From: Candidatus Neomarinimicrobiota bacterium
Lineage (GTDB): Bacteria; Fidelibacterota; Marinisomatia; Marinisomatales; S15-B10
Direction of reading: 5' to 3'
NCBI GenBank assembly: GCA_036476315.1
Contig: JAZGBI010000098.1
Coordinates: forward strand, 154,159 to 218,158
DNA: 64,000 nucleotides
Shown here: piece after piece, positions 7,501 to 15,992 of the stretch
How the letters are laid out: each line of letters opens with the position of its first letter
Position numbering within the stretch: position 1 is the first letter of the stretch
Notes under the pieces: model-generated
Database searches by the model: none
Told to the model about the DNA's origin: nothing
What the model saw: only the letters and a program-made list of their open reading frames with translations
Position numbers and translations under genes: made by a program

Positions 7501-7986
7501 ATGAAGCTCTATCTGGTACAGCACGGGGACGCACTTCCTAAAGGCGTGGATCCGGAACGTGGATTGAGTGAACGAGGAAAACAGGACGTTACTCATGCGG
7601 CTGCAGTCCTTGCGAAAGGTGGCGTTCTGGTGAACCGTATTTGGCACAGCGGGAAGAAAAGAGCGGAAGAGACCGCCTTGCTGCTGCAAAGCTGCCTTGC
7701 TCCCGGGGGTGAGTTCGGGGAGACGGATGGAATCGCTCCTCTCGATCCCGTGGATAGGGTAGCAGCCGAAATTGAAGACTGGCGGGAAGACGCGATGCTC
7801 GTGGGCCATCTCCCATTCATGGCAAAGCTCGTTTCTCAACTGGTGGTGGAAAACGAGAGTACGGCATTGGTTGCTTTCCAGCCGGGATCGGTAATCTGTC
7901 TTGAGCGTAGGGAACCCGGGCGCTGGGCCATTAATTGGATGGTTCGACCCGAACTGATGTCCGGCCGAAAAGAAACCAGTATATAA
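7501..7986 (+). CDS. sixA: SixA-type phosphohistidine phosphatase
   Basis: A 161-residue histidine phosphatase. The catalytic N-terminal motif is MKLYLVQHGDA (LxxHG variant of RHG), and GLSERGKQD and VGHLPFMAKLVSQL supply the second active-site region with the other conserved His. Compact length and the Gln before the catalytic His fit SixA, which dephosphorylates phosphohistidine in phosphorelay or PTS proteins. The start follows the LiaF-like stop by one base. The 3' end overlaps the convergent DUF2784 gene by 56 bp. Confidence 0.82.
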   Translation: MKLYLVQHGDALPKGVDPERGLSERGKQDVTHAAAVLAKGGVLVNRIWHSGKKRAEETALLLQSCLAPGGEFGETDGIAPLDPVDRVAAEIEDWREDAMLVGHLPFMAKLVSQLVVENESTALVAFQPGSVICLERREPGRWAINWMVRPELMSGRKETSI

Positions 7987-8311
7987 TGACGTTAACTCCG
8001 ACAACGAAGGTCCCGAGTGCCACCTGAATCTCACGGGTAAGATGGGCCGGATAGAGGAGGGGGAGAATGTAATGCTCCACGAATCCTTCTTCATAGGCAG
8101 TTTCTCCCCCACGAATACGAAACAAAAGTTCCAGTGGAGTCAGGGGACAGATCCATCCTGCAAATTCTACTATGGCACCCCACAACGCGGCAGGAATGTG
8201 AACCCAAATGATTTTTCGCCACCGAAAGGCCAGCAAACCGCCTAGAATGACAAATATAATATAAGCGAAGTGGAACAGAACGATGAGATCTGAAACCAAC
8301 CGCAAGGGCAT
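7931..8311 (-). CDS. DUF2784 family membrane protein
   Basis: 126 residues with three or four membrane segments (LIVLFHFAYIIFVILGGLLA, IWVHIPAALWGAIVEF, FVVGVNVIIYWFLFG) and the DUF2784 marks WVHIPAALWGAIVEF and CPLTPLE. Function unknown. GAGGAG precedes the ATG. It lies 11 bp behind the dienelactone hydrolase gene on the same strand and is probably co-transcribed with it. Its last 56 bp overlap the 3' end of sixA on the opposite strand. Confidence 0.8.
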   Translation of the reverse strand: MPLRLVSDLIVLFHFAYIIFVILGGLLAFRWRKIIWVHIPAALWGAIVEFAGWICPLTPLELLFRIRGGETAYEEGFVEHYILPLLYPAHLTREIQVALGTFVVGVNVIIYWFLFGRTSVRVEPSN

Positions 8312-8322
8312 TTATCTCCTCT

Positions 8323-9105
8323 TCATAAGTACTTCTTCAGAAAGGAACTTGTTCGCTTCCAGGCAAGTTCTGCCATTTCCTCATCGTAGTTCTGCCCCCC
8401 GGGATTGGCAAAGGCGTGCCCCACGTTCGGATAAATGTATATTTCGTGTTTCCCATTTAAGGTTTTCAATTTGGCCTGGAACTCCGTAACGGTGTCAATC
8501 CTGATGCCCCGATCTTTTTCCCCAAAATGTCCGAGAATGGAGGCCCGCATCTTACTCAGGTCATCCTCAGGGTTGAACCGTCCGTAATAGATCACCGAGG
8601 CTTTTACTCCCAGATCATTCTTTGCCATCTGATACGACCAGCCTCCGCCAAAGCACCATCCAATAGAAGCTAGACGATCGGGGATGACATGCACGGTGTC
8701 GTTCTCCAGAAAGTTGACAGCTTGTTCAAGATTGGCAAACGCACTTTCCATGTTGTTGCTCACCTCCCCGGCAAGCTCCCTGGCTTTGGCAGGAGTGGCT
8801 GCCACCTGCCCCTCATACAGGTCAACTGCCAGGGCTACGTACCCTAACGCCGCGAACATGCGGGCATTCTCCTTTATGGTTTCATTCAACCCCCACCATT
8901 CATGGATCAGGATAACGGCGGGATGTTTCTTGTCGTCTTCCGGTCTGACCAGGTAACCCAGGATCGATTTATCGGTTTCGCTATAGGCCGCGTCCTCCGT
9001 CACAACAGGTATATCGTGGAGTGGCACAGTCTGCGCGGTGAGCGTAACAACGCCTAAGCATGCCAAGACGAGACCCGTGAAATGGTTGTTCCTGTCTGCT
9101 CTCAT
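8323..9105 (-). CDS. Exported dienelactone hydrolase family protein
   Basis: 260 residues with an N-terminal signal peptide (GLVLACLGVVTLTAQT) and an alpha/beta hydrolase of the DLH family. Visible marks are VILIHEWWGLNETIKENAR, the nucleophile Cys in SIGWCFGGGWSY, the acid region GEKDRGI and the His in YPNVGHAFANPGG. DLH enzymes hydrolyse cyclic esters; with a signal peptide this one should act in the periplasm and the true substrate is open. First gene of a two-gene minus-strand unit with the DUF2784 gene. Confidence 0.85.
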   Translation of the reverse strand: MRADRNNHFTGLVLACLGVVTLTAQTVPLHDIPVVTEDAAYSETDKSILGYLVRPEDDKKHPAVILIHEWWGLNETIKENARMFAALGYVALAVDLYEGQVAATPAKARELAGEVSNNMESAFANLEQAVNFLENDTVHVIPDRLASIGWCFGGGWSYQMAKNDLGVKASVIYYGRFNPEDDLSKMRASILGHFGEKDRGIRIDTVTEFQAKLKTLNGKHEIYIYPNVGHAFANPGGQNYDEEMAELAWKRTSSFLKKYL

Positions 9106-9291
9106 GTTGTTCCCCCCAGAGTTTGTGGACGCTACTTCGATCCAGAGAATATAGCCACGGGGAGGATGGGCTCAAAATGGACAAATTGACGCAGAGCACC
9201 CTTACTTTCCGTGCGAGAATAACTTAAATTATGATATAGGGAAGATCAGAGCACCATGGTCAAGTAAATTGATAAGGAACCGGCTAAAGCA

Positions 9292-9798
9292 TTGAAAATC
9301 ATTATGGCAATTATTATGGGAGCAGCTATGTTATCGGGCAGTGATATACCTTTAAGCGTTGGGGATGAGGCTCCGGACTTCACCTTGCTGGATGAAAACG
9401 GCGATCCCCACACCCTCTCGGATTACAGAGGTCAGCGTGTGGTGGTCTACTTTTATCCCAAGGACAACACTCCAGGATGTATAAAGGAGGCATGCAACTT
9501 CAGGGACCACTTTGACGGTTTTGAGAAAGACACGATAAAGGTCTTGGGCATCAGCTATGACACGCCTGAGTCCCATAAGAAGTTTAAGGAAAAATACAGC
9601 CTCCCTTTTACCCTGTTGAGCGATCGAAATAAGGACGTGGCGAAAATGTATGGGGCTGGTGGGCTCCTTTATCCAAAGCGCATCACATTTTTGCTTGGTA
9701 AGGATGGGAGGATTCTACACATTTACGATAAGGTGTCGGTGACCACTCATGGTCCAGATATTCTACAAAACTTTTCTTCCCGCCAGGTTAAGGAATAG
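9292..9798 (+). CDS. bcp: Peroxiredoxin, Bcp/PrxQ type, probably exported
   Basis: An AhpC/TSA-fold peroxidase: GDEAPDFTLLDENG, then the active site FYPKDNTPGCIKEACNFRD with peroxidatic Cys and a second Cys five residues later, as in PrxQ/Bcp. The N-terminal 20 residues (IIMAIIMGAAMLSG) look like a signal peptide or anchor, which cytoplasmic Bcp lacks. The start is uncertain: TTG 9292 or ATG 9304. The 3' end overlaps the TonB receptor gene by 50 bp in another frame. It reduces hydroperoxides using thiols. Both active-site residues are Cys, not Sec, unlike two other redox genes nearby. Confidence 0.85.
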   Translation: MKIIMAIIMGAAMLSGSDIPLSVGDEAPDFTLLDENGDPHTLSDYRGQRVVVYFYPKDNTPGCIKEACNFRDHFDGFEKDTIKVLGISYDTPESHKKFKEKYSLPFTLLSDRNKDVAKMYGAGGLLYPKRITFLLGKDGRILHIYDKVSVTTHGPDILQNFSSRQVKE

Positions 9799-12109
9799 AC
9801 CCTTCTCTTCCGCCTGCCGGGCTCTTTTTGCCCTTTTAACCCTGATCGCTTCCATATCAGTCAGTTGGGGCCAGTCCCGCTCGCGGGACGGTCCACGGAA
9901 AGAGACTGCAATATTCTCCGGATACGTACTCCATGAGGAATCTCGGGAGGCCCTTCCCGGGGCAAATGTCTATTTCGTGGGAACGGAGATGGGCACGGCC
10001 ACCAATATTGACGGTTACTTCGTTCTGTCTTCCATTCCGCCCAGTCGTTACACTTTGAGAATAACCTATCTTGGTTTTGAACCCGTTGAGGTCCAGATCG
10101 TCCTTGGTGAGGAGGAGAACCTCAGGCTCGACTTCGAAATGTTTCCAAGGCCTTTGGAATTCGAAGCTGTGGAGGTGACCGGGGAACGGCTGGAGAGAAG
10201 GGCAACCATCCAGGCCAGCCGTGTCAAGTTGAACACCCGGCAGCTTAAGCGGGTACCCCAGATTGGGGAAGCCGATCTTCTGAGAACTCTTCAAGCCTTG
10301 CCCGGTGTCCTCACCCCCGCTGAATTCAGTACAGGCCTGGTCATTCGGGGAGGAAATACCGACCAGAATCTGATTCTTCTGGATGGCATTACCGTTTATA
10401 ATCCGTCTCATCTGGGTGGTCTGTTTTCAAACTTCATCCTGGACGCCATCAAGGAAGCCGATCTTATCAAGGGGGGATTTAACGCCGAGTATGGTGGGCG
10501 CCTTTCGGCCGTTTTGAGTGTGAGCAGCCGGGAAGGAAACCAGAAACAGTTTGACGGCAAGGCTTCCATCTCCCTCCTTTCCGCCCAAACCACCCTGGAA
10601 GGGGCCATGGGGAAGGGTGCCTGGCTAGTGGCCGCCCGGAGAACGTACTTCGACCAGATCTTCAAGGGAACCGATCTCTATTTTCCTTACTACTTTTACG
10701 ATCTCCAGGGACACATTTTTCAGGATTTCACGGATAAGGATCGACTCTCCTTCAGTTGGTACGTGGGTAGGGACGATCTTGTGTTTGAAGATTTTAACCT
10801 TACAGCGGGCTGGGGAAACAGGACGTTCAGCGCCAACTACAGGAAGCTTTTCGGGCCTAAGCTGGTCTCTCATTGGATGGTGGCCCGGAGCCGGTTTGAC
10901 ACCGTGTTTGATCTGGGGGGCGGATCGGGTGTGGCCAGTATCAATACTATCAATGACATGACTGTCCGCTCTGACTGGACCTACTTCATGAGCCGGCAGA
11001 GTCAGGTCCGATTTGGAGTTGAGTTGAAAGACCTCTCGATCCTTTATGAAAGCACATGGCTTGACAGCACCATATTTGACGTGGGACAGTCTCCACTGGA
11101 AGGAGCCGTCTATACCAAGGTGAAACGCTGGCTATCTCCCGTATTGATGGTGGAACCGGGGCTCCGGTTGGCGTATTATGAGGAACACCCTACGAAATGG
11201 TATCCTGAACCACGGCTGGGTATCAAATACCTGCTCACCTCCGACCGGTACGTCAACGTAGCCACAGGCTTGTACCACCAGTTCATGGAAACGGTGCAGG
11301 ACGACTTCAATCCGACAATTCTCGATCAATGGTTTGCGGTGGATCCCTCGGTGAAACCCGCCTCTGCCGTCCATTATCTGTTGGGATACGAGGAATACTT
11401 CGGTAGCGCCTATCGATTTCAGGCAGAGGTCTATTACAAAATACTGGCGAACATGTTGACCTTTATTGAAAACCGGGCCACAGCGGATGAGGAGATTTCA
11501 GACGAATCGCTGGATGACAATTTCGATATCTCTAACGGAGATGCTTACGGCTTTGAACTCTTTCTGCAAAAAGAGTTCGGCCGTCTGAACGGCTGGCTCA
11601 GCTACGCCTATTCTGTGGCCAGGAAGAGGCTTCATGGGAGGGAATACTTCACAAACTGGGACAGGAGACATGCTTTCAACATTATTGGAAACTTTGGTTT
11701 ATCCAGGAAGTGGGACTTGAGTCTACGGTGGACATACCAGACCGGCCAGCCTTACACGGCCATTCTCGCCTACTATTTTGAAAAACTTCCCTGGGAACCG
11801 GAACCGTTCTACCGATCCATCCCCGGAGAGCGGAATGCCATGAGATATCCTCCTTATCATCGGTTGGACCTGGGGGCCGTACGACACTTTAAAGTCTGGG
11901 GTGTAAAAGTGGATCTCCTCGTTCAGGTGGTGAACAGTTACTGGCGAAAAAACGTATTTCGCTATCTCTATCACTTCGGCGATACCCACAACGGAATTGA
12001 CGATGATCATGATGGCAGAATTGATGAAGCAGACGAAGGCATCCCTCAACGGATACCCATCACTGTCTTCCCCATCTTGCCAAGTATCGGCGTGGAGATT
12101 GATTTTTGA
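9749..12109 (+). CDS. TonB-dependent receptor with carboxypeptidase-regulatory-like N-domain
   Basis: 786 residues. A signal peptide (ALFALLTLIASISVSWG) is followed by a beta-sandwich domain (SGYVLHEESREALPGANVYFVGTE), a plug domain (LPGVLTPAEFSTGLVIRGGN, LLDGITVYNPSHLGG) and a C-terminal beta-barrel ending in a terminal aromatic residue (VGVEIDF-type). This is the outer-membrane active-transport architecture of FCB bacteria; substrate unknown. The immediately downstream DUF4249 lipoprotein is a frequent partner of such receptors. The start overlaps the peroxiredoxin gene, and the n-region before the hydrophobic core is long (about 24 residues), so a slightly later start is possible. Confidence 0.88.
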   Translation: MVQIFYKTFLPARLRNRPFSSACRALFALLTLIASISVSWGQSRSRDGPRKETAIFSGYVLHEESREALPGANVYFVGTEMGTATNIDGYFVLSSIPPSRYTLRITYLGFEPVEVQIVLGEEENLRLDFEMFPRPLEFEAVEVTGERLERRATIQASRVKLNTRQLKRVPQIGEADLLRTLQALPGVLTPAEFSTGLVIRGGNTDQNLILLDGITVYNPSHLGGLFSNFILDAIKEADLIKGGFNAEYGGRLSAVLSVSSREGNQKQFDGKASISLLSAQTTLEGAMGKGAWLVAARRTYFDQIFKGTDLYFPYYFYDLQGHIFQDFTDKDRLSFSWYVGRDDLVFEDFNLTAGWGNRTFSANYRKLFGPKLVSHWMVARSRFDTVFDLGGGSGVASINTINDMTVRSDWTYFMSRQSQVRFGVELKDLSILYESTWLDSTIFDVGQSPLEGAVYTKVKRWLSPVLMVEPGLRLAYYEEHPTKWYPEPRLGIKYLLTSDRYVNVATGLYHQFMETVQDDFNPTILDQWFAVDPSVKPASAVHYLLGYEEYFGSAYRFQAEVYYKILANMLTFIENRATADEEISDESLDDNFDISNGDAYGFELFLQKEFGRLNGWLSYAYSVARKRLHGREYFTNWDRRHAFNIIGNFGLSRKWDLSLRWTYQTGQPYTAILAYYFEKLPWEPEPFYRSIPGERNAMRYPPYHRLDLGAVRHFKVWGVKVDLLVQVVNSYWRKNVFRYLYHFGDTHNGIDDDHDGRIDEADEGIPQRIPITVFPILPSIGVEIDF

Positions 12110-12240
12110 CGTAATGCGTAACTCGTAACGCGTAATTCGTGATGCGTAAAACCCCCAAACGCCACCTCAATCCTTGGCCCTCTTTTATCTTTTATCCTTT
12201 TACTTTTATCTTGGTCCTTGGCTCTTGCTTCTTGGTTTCC
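12110..12240. repeat. Degenerate word-repeat DNA running into a coding region
   Basis: From 12110 the sequence is made of variations on the word CGTAAYKCGTAA (cgtaatgcgtaactcgtaacgcg). From about 12160 it becomes pyrimidine-rich words (cttttatcttttatcc, cttggtccttggctcttgc) that are the complement of the CCAAGAACCAAGAATCAAGA words at 41616-41640. The second part encodes the signal peptide of the DUF4249 lipoprotein. A related GCGTAACGAGTTACG word occurs at 40640-40665. Confidence 0.45.
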
Positions 12241-13185
12241 TGTGAGCCGTCTGTAGAGGAAAGCATCTATGAAGAAAAGCTGGTGGTCTTTGGTAACCTG
12301 ATTGCCGATTTGCCTGTCATCGATACTGTTTTTGTTTCCCTTTCGTACCAGATTGAGGAACCCCACGAACAGGAAACAAAATGGATTGCTGATGCAGACG
12401 TAGTGCTTTCGGATGGCAAGAGTTCTTTCCCGCTGTCTCCGGTACCGGGGAAACCGGGTCGGTACCTTGATCTGACCTTTTCACACATTGTTCAACCGGG
12501 GACAACCTATCGACTGAATGTCACATGGGAAGATCACGAGGTGGGCGCCGCGACCGCGGTACCCGATGCGTTTTCCCTGGCAAGTATATCATCGTCGGAA
12601 TGGAAGTGTGGCGGAGAGTCCGTAGTTGTTCCCGCCATCGATTTGCGTGAAGGGGAAAACAGTCCCGAAAAGATCGAGCACGCTCTGATGACAAAAGATT
12701 TCACTATCCTCGCCATGGATACGGTGATTTATCGAGAAGGGGACTGCTGGTCCACCAGTTTTGCCTCCATTCCTCTGTTTATCCTTAGGTGGGAGTCGGA
12801 CTACGAACCGGGACTCATACGAATTATCAGCCTGGCACTGGATGATACGGCTACCAATGCCATTGTGGACACGTCTCTTTCAGGGACAGCCTTTAAGGGA
12901 CCCATGTATCGGGATACAGATGGCAACTACTACCGTCCCAATCCCTTCGTCTGGAACGCCAAACAACAGGAACAGCACATAAACTGGATCTATTTCAACT
13001 ACTACGGTCCCCATCTGATGACAGTTGTGGCCACCGATCAGAGTGCTCATGATTACTTCCAGGGAGACCCCTTCCGAATAAACCAGTACGTCCTTCCCAA
13101 CGGAAATATTGAAGGAGGATATGGCCTTTTTTCATCCGCGTATGCCCGGAGCTTTTTCGTCTATGTCGCCCCAGATGAACCGTAG
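12142..13185 (+). CDS. DUF4249-like lipoprotein
   Basis: About 347 residues. The N-terminus is a lipoprotein signal ending in FLVSC (near residue 34). The mature part begins EEKLVVFGNLIADLP and contains the DUF4249-like WIADADVVLSDG and YRLNVTWEDHEVGAATAVP. DUF4249 proteins are periplasmic or surface lipoproteins usually encoded next to a TonB-dependent receptor, as here. Function unknown. The signal-peptide DNA is low-complexity repeat-like, so the gene's 5' end may have been remodelled. The 3' end overlaps the next gene. Confidence 0.7.
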   Translation: MRKTPKRHLNPWPSFIFYPFTFILVLGSCFLVSCEPSVEESIYEEKLVVFGNLIADLPVIDTVFVSLSYQIEEPHEQETKWIADADVVLSDGKSSFPLSPVPGKPGRYLDLTFSHIVQPGTTYRLNVTWEDHEVGAATAVPDAFSLASISSSEWKCGGESVVVPAIDLREGENSPEKIEHALMTKDFTILAMDTVIYREGDCWSTSFASIPLFILRWESDYEPGLIRIISLALDDTATNAIVDTSLSGTAFKGPMYRDTDGNYYRPNPFVWNAKQQEQHINWIYFNYYGPHLMTVVATDQSAHDYFQGDPFRINQYVLPNGNIEGGYGLFSSAYARSFFVYVAPDEP

Positions 13186-13657
13186 ACCCCTTTTCGCGAT
13201 CGGTACCACCGGCATGGTTGCCACAGCGGTCATCTGGGTTCTAGCCGTCTACGTGGAACGGTGGCTGGGAATCTCCCCAATAGAGATGGGCGCTACTTTC
13301 AGATGGATTTTCTTTACCCTCTTTGCCGCGGATTTTTCAGCTACGGTCCTGTGGAGCCTCGTGGTTCTGGCCCCATCGAGGCGGGAGACAAAGTTGATGA
13401 CTGCGGGGCCGTATCGCTGGGTTCGCCACCCCCTTTACTCTGCGATAATCTTCAGCGGAACAGGAATGGTGGCCATCTGGCACCGATCATGGGCCGTGAT
13501 TTTCTCTGTGATCATCATTAACTTTTTCTGGACATGGCATGTGAGAAAGGAAGAAAGGGATATGCTGATGAGATTCGGGGAGGAGTACCGGGAGTACATG
13601 AGGTCTACCGGTCAGTTTTTTCCGAGATTCAGACCTTTGGAGTCTGACCGAGACTAA
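13163..13657 (+). CDS. Isoprenylcysteine carboxyl methyltransferase (ICMT)-family membrane protein
   Basis: About 164 residues with four or five membrane segments. The C-terminal catalytic region is typical of ICMT/PEMT-type membrane methyltransferases: GPYRWVRHPLYSAI and EERDMLMRFGEEYREYM, which bind S-adenosylmethionine. Bacterial members have varied or unknown substrates. ATG 13163 is chosen because GGAG is upstream; ATG 13175 is equally possible. Either overlaps the end of the DUF4249 gene. Confidence 0.78.
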   Translation: MSPQMNRRPLFAIGTTGMVATAVIWVLAVYVERWLGISPIEMGATFRWIFFTLFAADFSATVLWSLVVLAPSRRETKLMTAGPYRWVRHPLYSAIIFSGTGMVAIWHRSWAVIFSVIIINFFWTWHVRKEERDMLMRFGEEYREYMRSTGQFFPRFRPLESDRD

Positions 13658-13757
13658 CGGTGATACAGGATGTCAAAACCGCTGGAGATTTGATTTCCTT
13701 CAGAATTATCTTAGTGATGGGTTATCGAATCCATCAAACTTGTGCTGAGCGTACCGG

Positions 13758-14423
13758 GTGAGCAGTAAAAGGAAACTTGTTTGGATTACCCTCTTCGCCA
13801 TTTGCTTTGGCCTCGTGGAGGCGGCAGTCGTTGTATACCTTCGGAATATCTACTACTCCGAAGGATTCGAGTTCCCGCCAAAGATACTTCCCGCCCACAT
13901 CCTTCGCACGGAAGCTATCCGGGAGGGGGTCACCATAATAATGCTCATTGCCATGGGGGTTCTGGCCGGGAAAACAGCTCTGGCCAGATTCGGTGCGTTC
14001 TTGATAGGTTTTGGTGTCTGGGACATGTTTTACTACATCTGGTTGAAAATCTTTCTGGACTGGCCGGAGACCTTATTGGACTGGGATATTCTATTCCTGA
14101 TTCCGACACCGTGGGCCGCACCCGTTCTGGCACCTCTGCTGGTATGCATCGGGCTCATCGTGTGTGGAACCATATTGTTCGACCGGGAAGAGCGGGGGCA
14201 GCCCGTTAAGGTTACCGTTGTTGATTGGACCGTAGGGGGGTTCGCCGCCGCAATCATTATCTTATCCTTCCTCATGAACAATGGAACATCCAAGCCAGGC
14301 AAATTTCCGTGGTGGTTTTTTCTCCTGGGCCTGGGAGTGGGACTCATCTACTTTCTCTGGCGCTTCTTGGAAAGCACGAAAGGAAAAGAGGTTCACGACC
14401 CGTCGCAGACTCGGAGCGAGTGA
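13758..14423 (+). CDS. Polytopic membrane protein of unknown function
   Basis: 221 residues with about six hydrophobic segments (LVWITLFAICFGLVEAAVVVYL, GVTIIMLIAMGVLAG, APVLAPLLVCIGLIVCGTIL, GGFAAAIIILSFLM, WWFFLLGLGVGLIYFLW). No catalytic motif was recognised. An unusual GFGVWDMFYYIWLKI segment lies between two membrane spans. The GTG start at 13758 lacks a strong Shine-Dalgarno. Its TGA stop overlaps the GTG of the MATE gene by four bases, implying co-translation. Confidence 0.65.
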   Translation: MSSKRKLVWITLFAICFGLVEAAVVVYLRNIYYSEGFEFPPKILPAHILRTEAIREGVTIIMLIAMGVLAGKTALARFGAFLIGFGVWDMFYYIWLKIFLDWPETLLDWDILFLIPTPWAAPVLAPLLVCIGLIVCGTILFDREERGQPVKVTVVDWTVGGFAAAIIILSFLMNNGTSKPGKFPWWFFLLGLGVGLIYFLWRFLESTKGKEVHDPSQTRSE

Positions 14424-15853
14424 AGCTCCGCCCCCGACATCTCGTCTTTCCTGCAGATACAAACCTCTCCAAGAAAGTTCTGACGCTGGCCCTGCCTGTC
14501 ATTCTTGGCAACCTCAGTCGTGTTTTGATGAACGTGGTCGACGTGGCCATGGTGGGCCGTCTTGGAGCCCAGGCGCTGGCTGCCGTGGGTATGGGGAGTG
14601 TTCTTATCTGGACAGTTCTCAGTTTCGCGTACTCCTTTCGAACGGGCGTCCAGACAATCGCTTCTCGCAGGCTTGGAGAACAGAGATTTGAGGGATGTGG
14701 CGCGGCCCTGAATAACGGACTCCTTTTCGCCGGTGCTGCAGGAGTTGCCTTGTCATTGGGGGGTTATCTCTTAACTGGCCACCTTATCGGTTTCCTTCTA
14801 GACGACCCCCATGTGCTTCCCATGTCGATAGAATATACGAAATGGTCCTTCCTGAGCGTCTTCTTTGTTGCCGTGGGGTATGCCTATCAGGGATTCTTCA
14901 ATGGAATCGAACGAACGGGCGTCCACATGGAGGTAACCATCGCTTCCAATATTGTGAATGTCTATCTGAATGCGGGCCTGATATTCGGCAGTGACAACCT
15001 TTCCCGCCTTCTTGCCGCGACACCGCTTGGGGACCTTTCCTTTCTCGCCAATCTTTGGACCCCGTTTCACTTCCCGGCACTGGGAGTGAAAGGCGCTGCA
15101 CTGGCCACCCTTGTGGCTTCCACCTGGATGATGTTCCATTACATGTTTCGAGGTTTCACCCGGGACTTCAGGACAAAATATGGAATATTTCGTGGTATGT
15201 TCGACCGCCAGGTATCGAAACGGATCGTATCCATCGCTCTGCCCCAGGGACTTCAGCAAGTGGGAGTGATGATGGTGTTCGTTCTCTTCTTCAAGATCAC
15301 CGCTCTGGTGGGAACACGCGAAGTGGCAGCTACTGAGGTTGTCTTTACCATCATGCAGATGTCGTTCCTTCCCGCGGCAGGATTCGGCATCGCCTGCGCA
15401 ACCCTGGTGGGAAAATATCTGGGTGAACAAAACCCAGATCTTGCCGAGGTGAGCATGTTGGAATCGGTACGCTGGTCTATCATTTTTATGGGAAGTATGG
15501 GACTCATTTTCCTTCTCTTCCCACACGTGATCCTCCCCTTTTTTACGAACGATCAGACGGTGATCCAGCTTGGATCGGTGGCACTGCGGATCCTTGGGAT
15601 AGTGCAGTTTGCGGATGCCATCGGAATGACCCTCTGGTTTGCACTTTCCGGAGCCGGAAATACAAAGTATCCCGCGGTGGTGGAAATGCTCATCGCGTGG
15701 TTTTTTTTCTTACCCACTTGCTATATCACCACCGTCAAACTCAATTCGGGAATCCTCGGCTCCTGGATTAGCTACGGTCTCTATATCGCCATTTATGCCA
15801 CGGCGATCACCTGGAAGGTCCTCCGCGGGGACTGGAAGGAAATCAGCATCTAA
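14420..15853 (+). CDS. MATE-family multidrug/Na+ antiporter
   Basis: 477 residues with twelve hydrophobic segments arranged as two six-helix halves. MATE marks are LALPVILGNLSRVLMNVVDVAMVGRLG at the start, GFFNGIERTGVHM and the second-half equivalents ALPQGLQQVGVMM and AGFGIACATLVGKYLGE. MATE transporters export cationic drugs or metabolites in exchange for Na+ or H+. GTG 14420 is chosen because it overlaps the stop of the preceding membrane-protein gene (GTGA) and gives the normal MATE N-terminus; longer in-frame extension runs through the previous gene and is not MATE-like. Confidence 0.88.
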   Translation: MKLRPRHLVFPADTNLSKKVLTLALPVILGNLSRVLMNVVDVAMVGRLGAQALAAVGMGSVLIWTVLSFAYSFRTGVQTIASRRLGEQRFEGCGAALNNGLLFAGAAGVALSLGGYLLTGHLIGFLLDDPHVLPMSIEYTKWSFLSVFFVAVGYAYQGFFNGIERTGVHMEVTIASNIVNVYLNAGLIFGSDNLSRLLAATPLGDLSFLANLWTPFHFPALGVKGAALATLVASTWMMFHYMFRGFTRDFRTKYGIFRGMFDRQVSKRIVSIALPQGLQQVGVMMVFVLFFKITALVGTREVAATEVVFTIMQMSFLPAAGFGIACATLVGKYLGEQNPDLAEVSMLESVRWSIIFMGSMGLIFLLFPHVILPFFTNDQTVIQLGSVALRILGIVQFADAIGMTLWFALSGAGNTKYPAVVEMLIAWFFFLPTCYITTVKLNSGILGSWISYGLYIAIYATAITWKVLRGDWKEISI

Positions 15854-15891
15854 GAGCTCCCCGATCTCGTTCAGGCATTATTTTTCACATT

Positions 15892-15900
15892 TGTTATAAT
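15892..15900 (+). promoter_or_regulatory. Extended -10 promoter element
   Basis: TGTTATAAT (15892-15900) is a perfect TATAAT with the upstream TG of an extended -10 promoter. No good -35 hexamer is seen at 17 bp. It lies about 90 bp before the start of the giant surface protein gene, in the only AT-rich stretch between it and the MATE gene. Confidence 0.5.
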
Positions 15901-15992
15901 ATGCGCTATGTCATATATTTATTGCGCGGATTGGAGAGGAATTCCAAGATGGACTGATCTATACGTGGTTAAACTGCGTGACTGCTTCTTCC

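Noticed and set aside
9292..9798. Peroxiredoxin and MsrA-MsrB considered as further selenoproteins
   Set aside because: Both have ordinary Cys codons at their active sites and uninterrupted frames.
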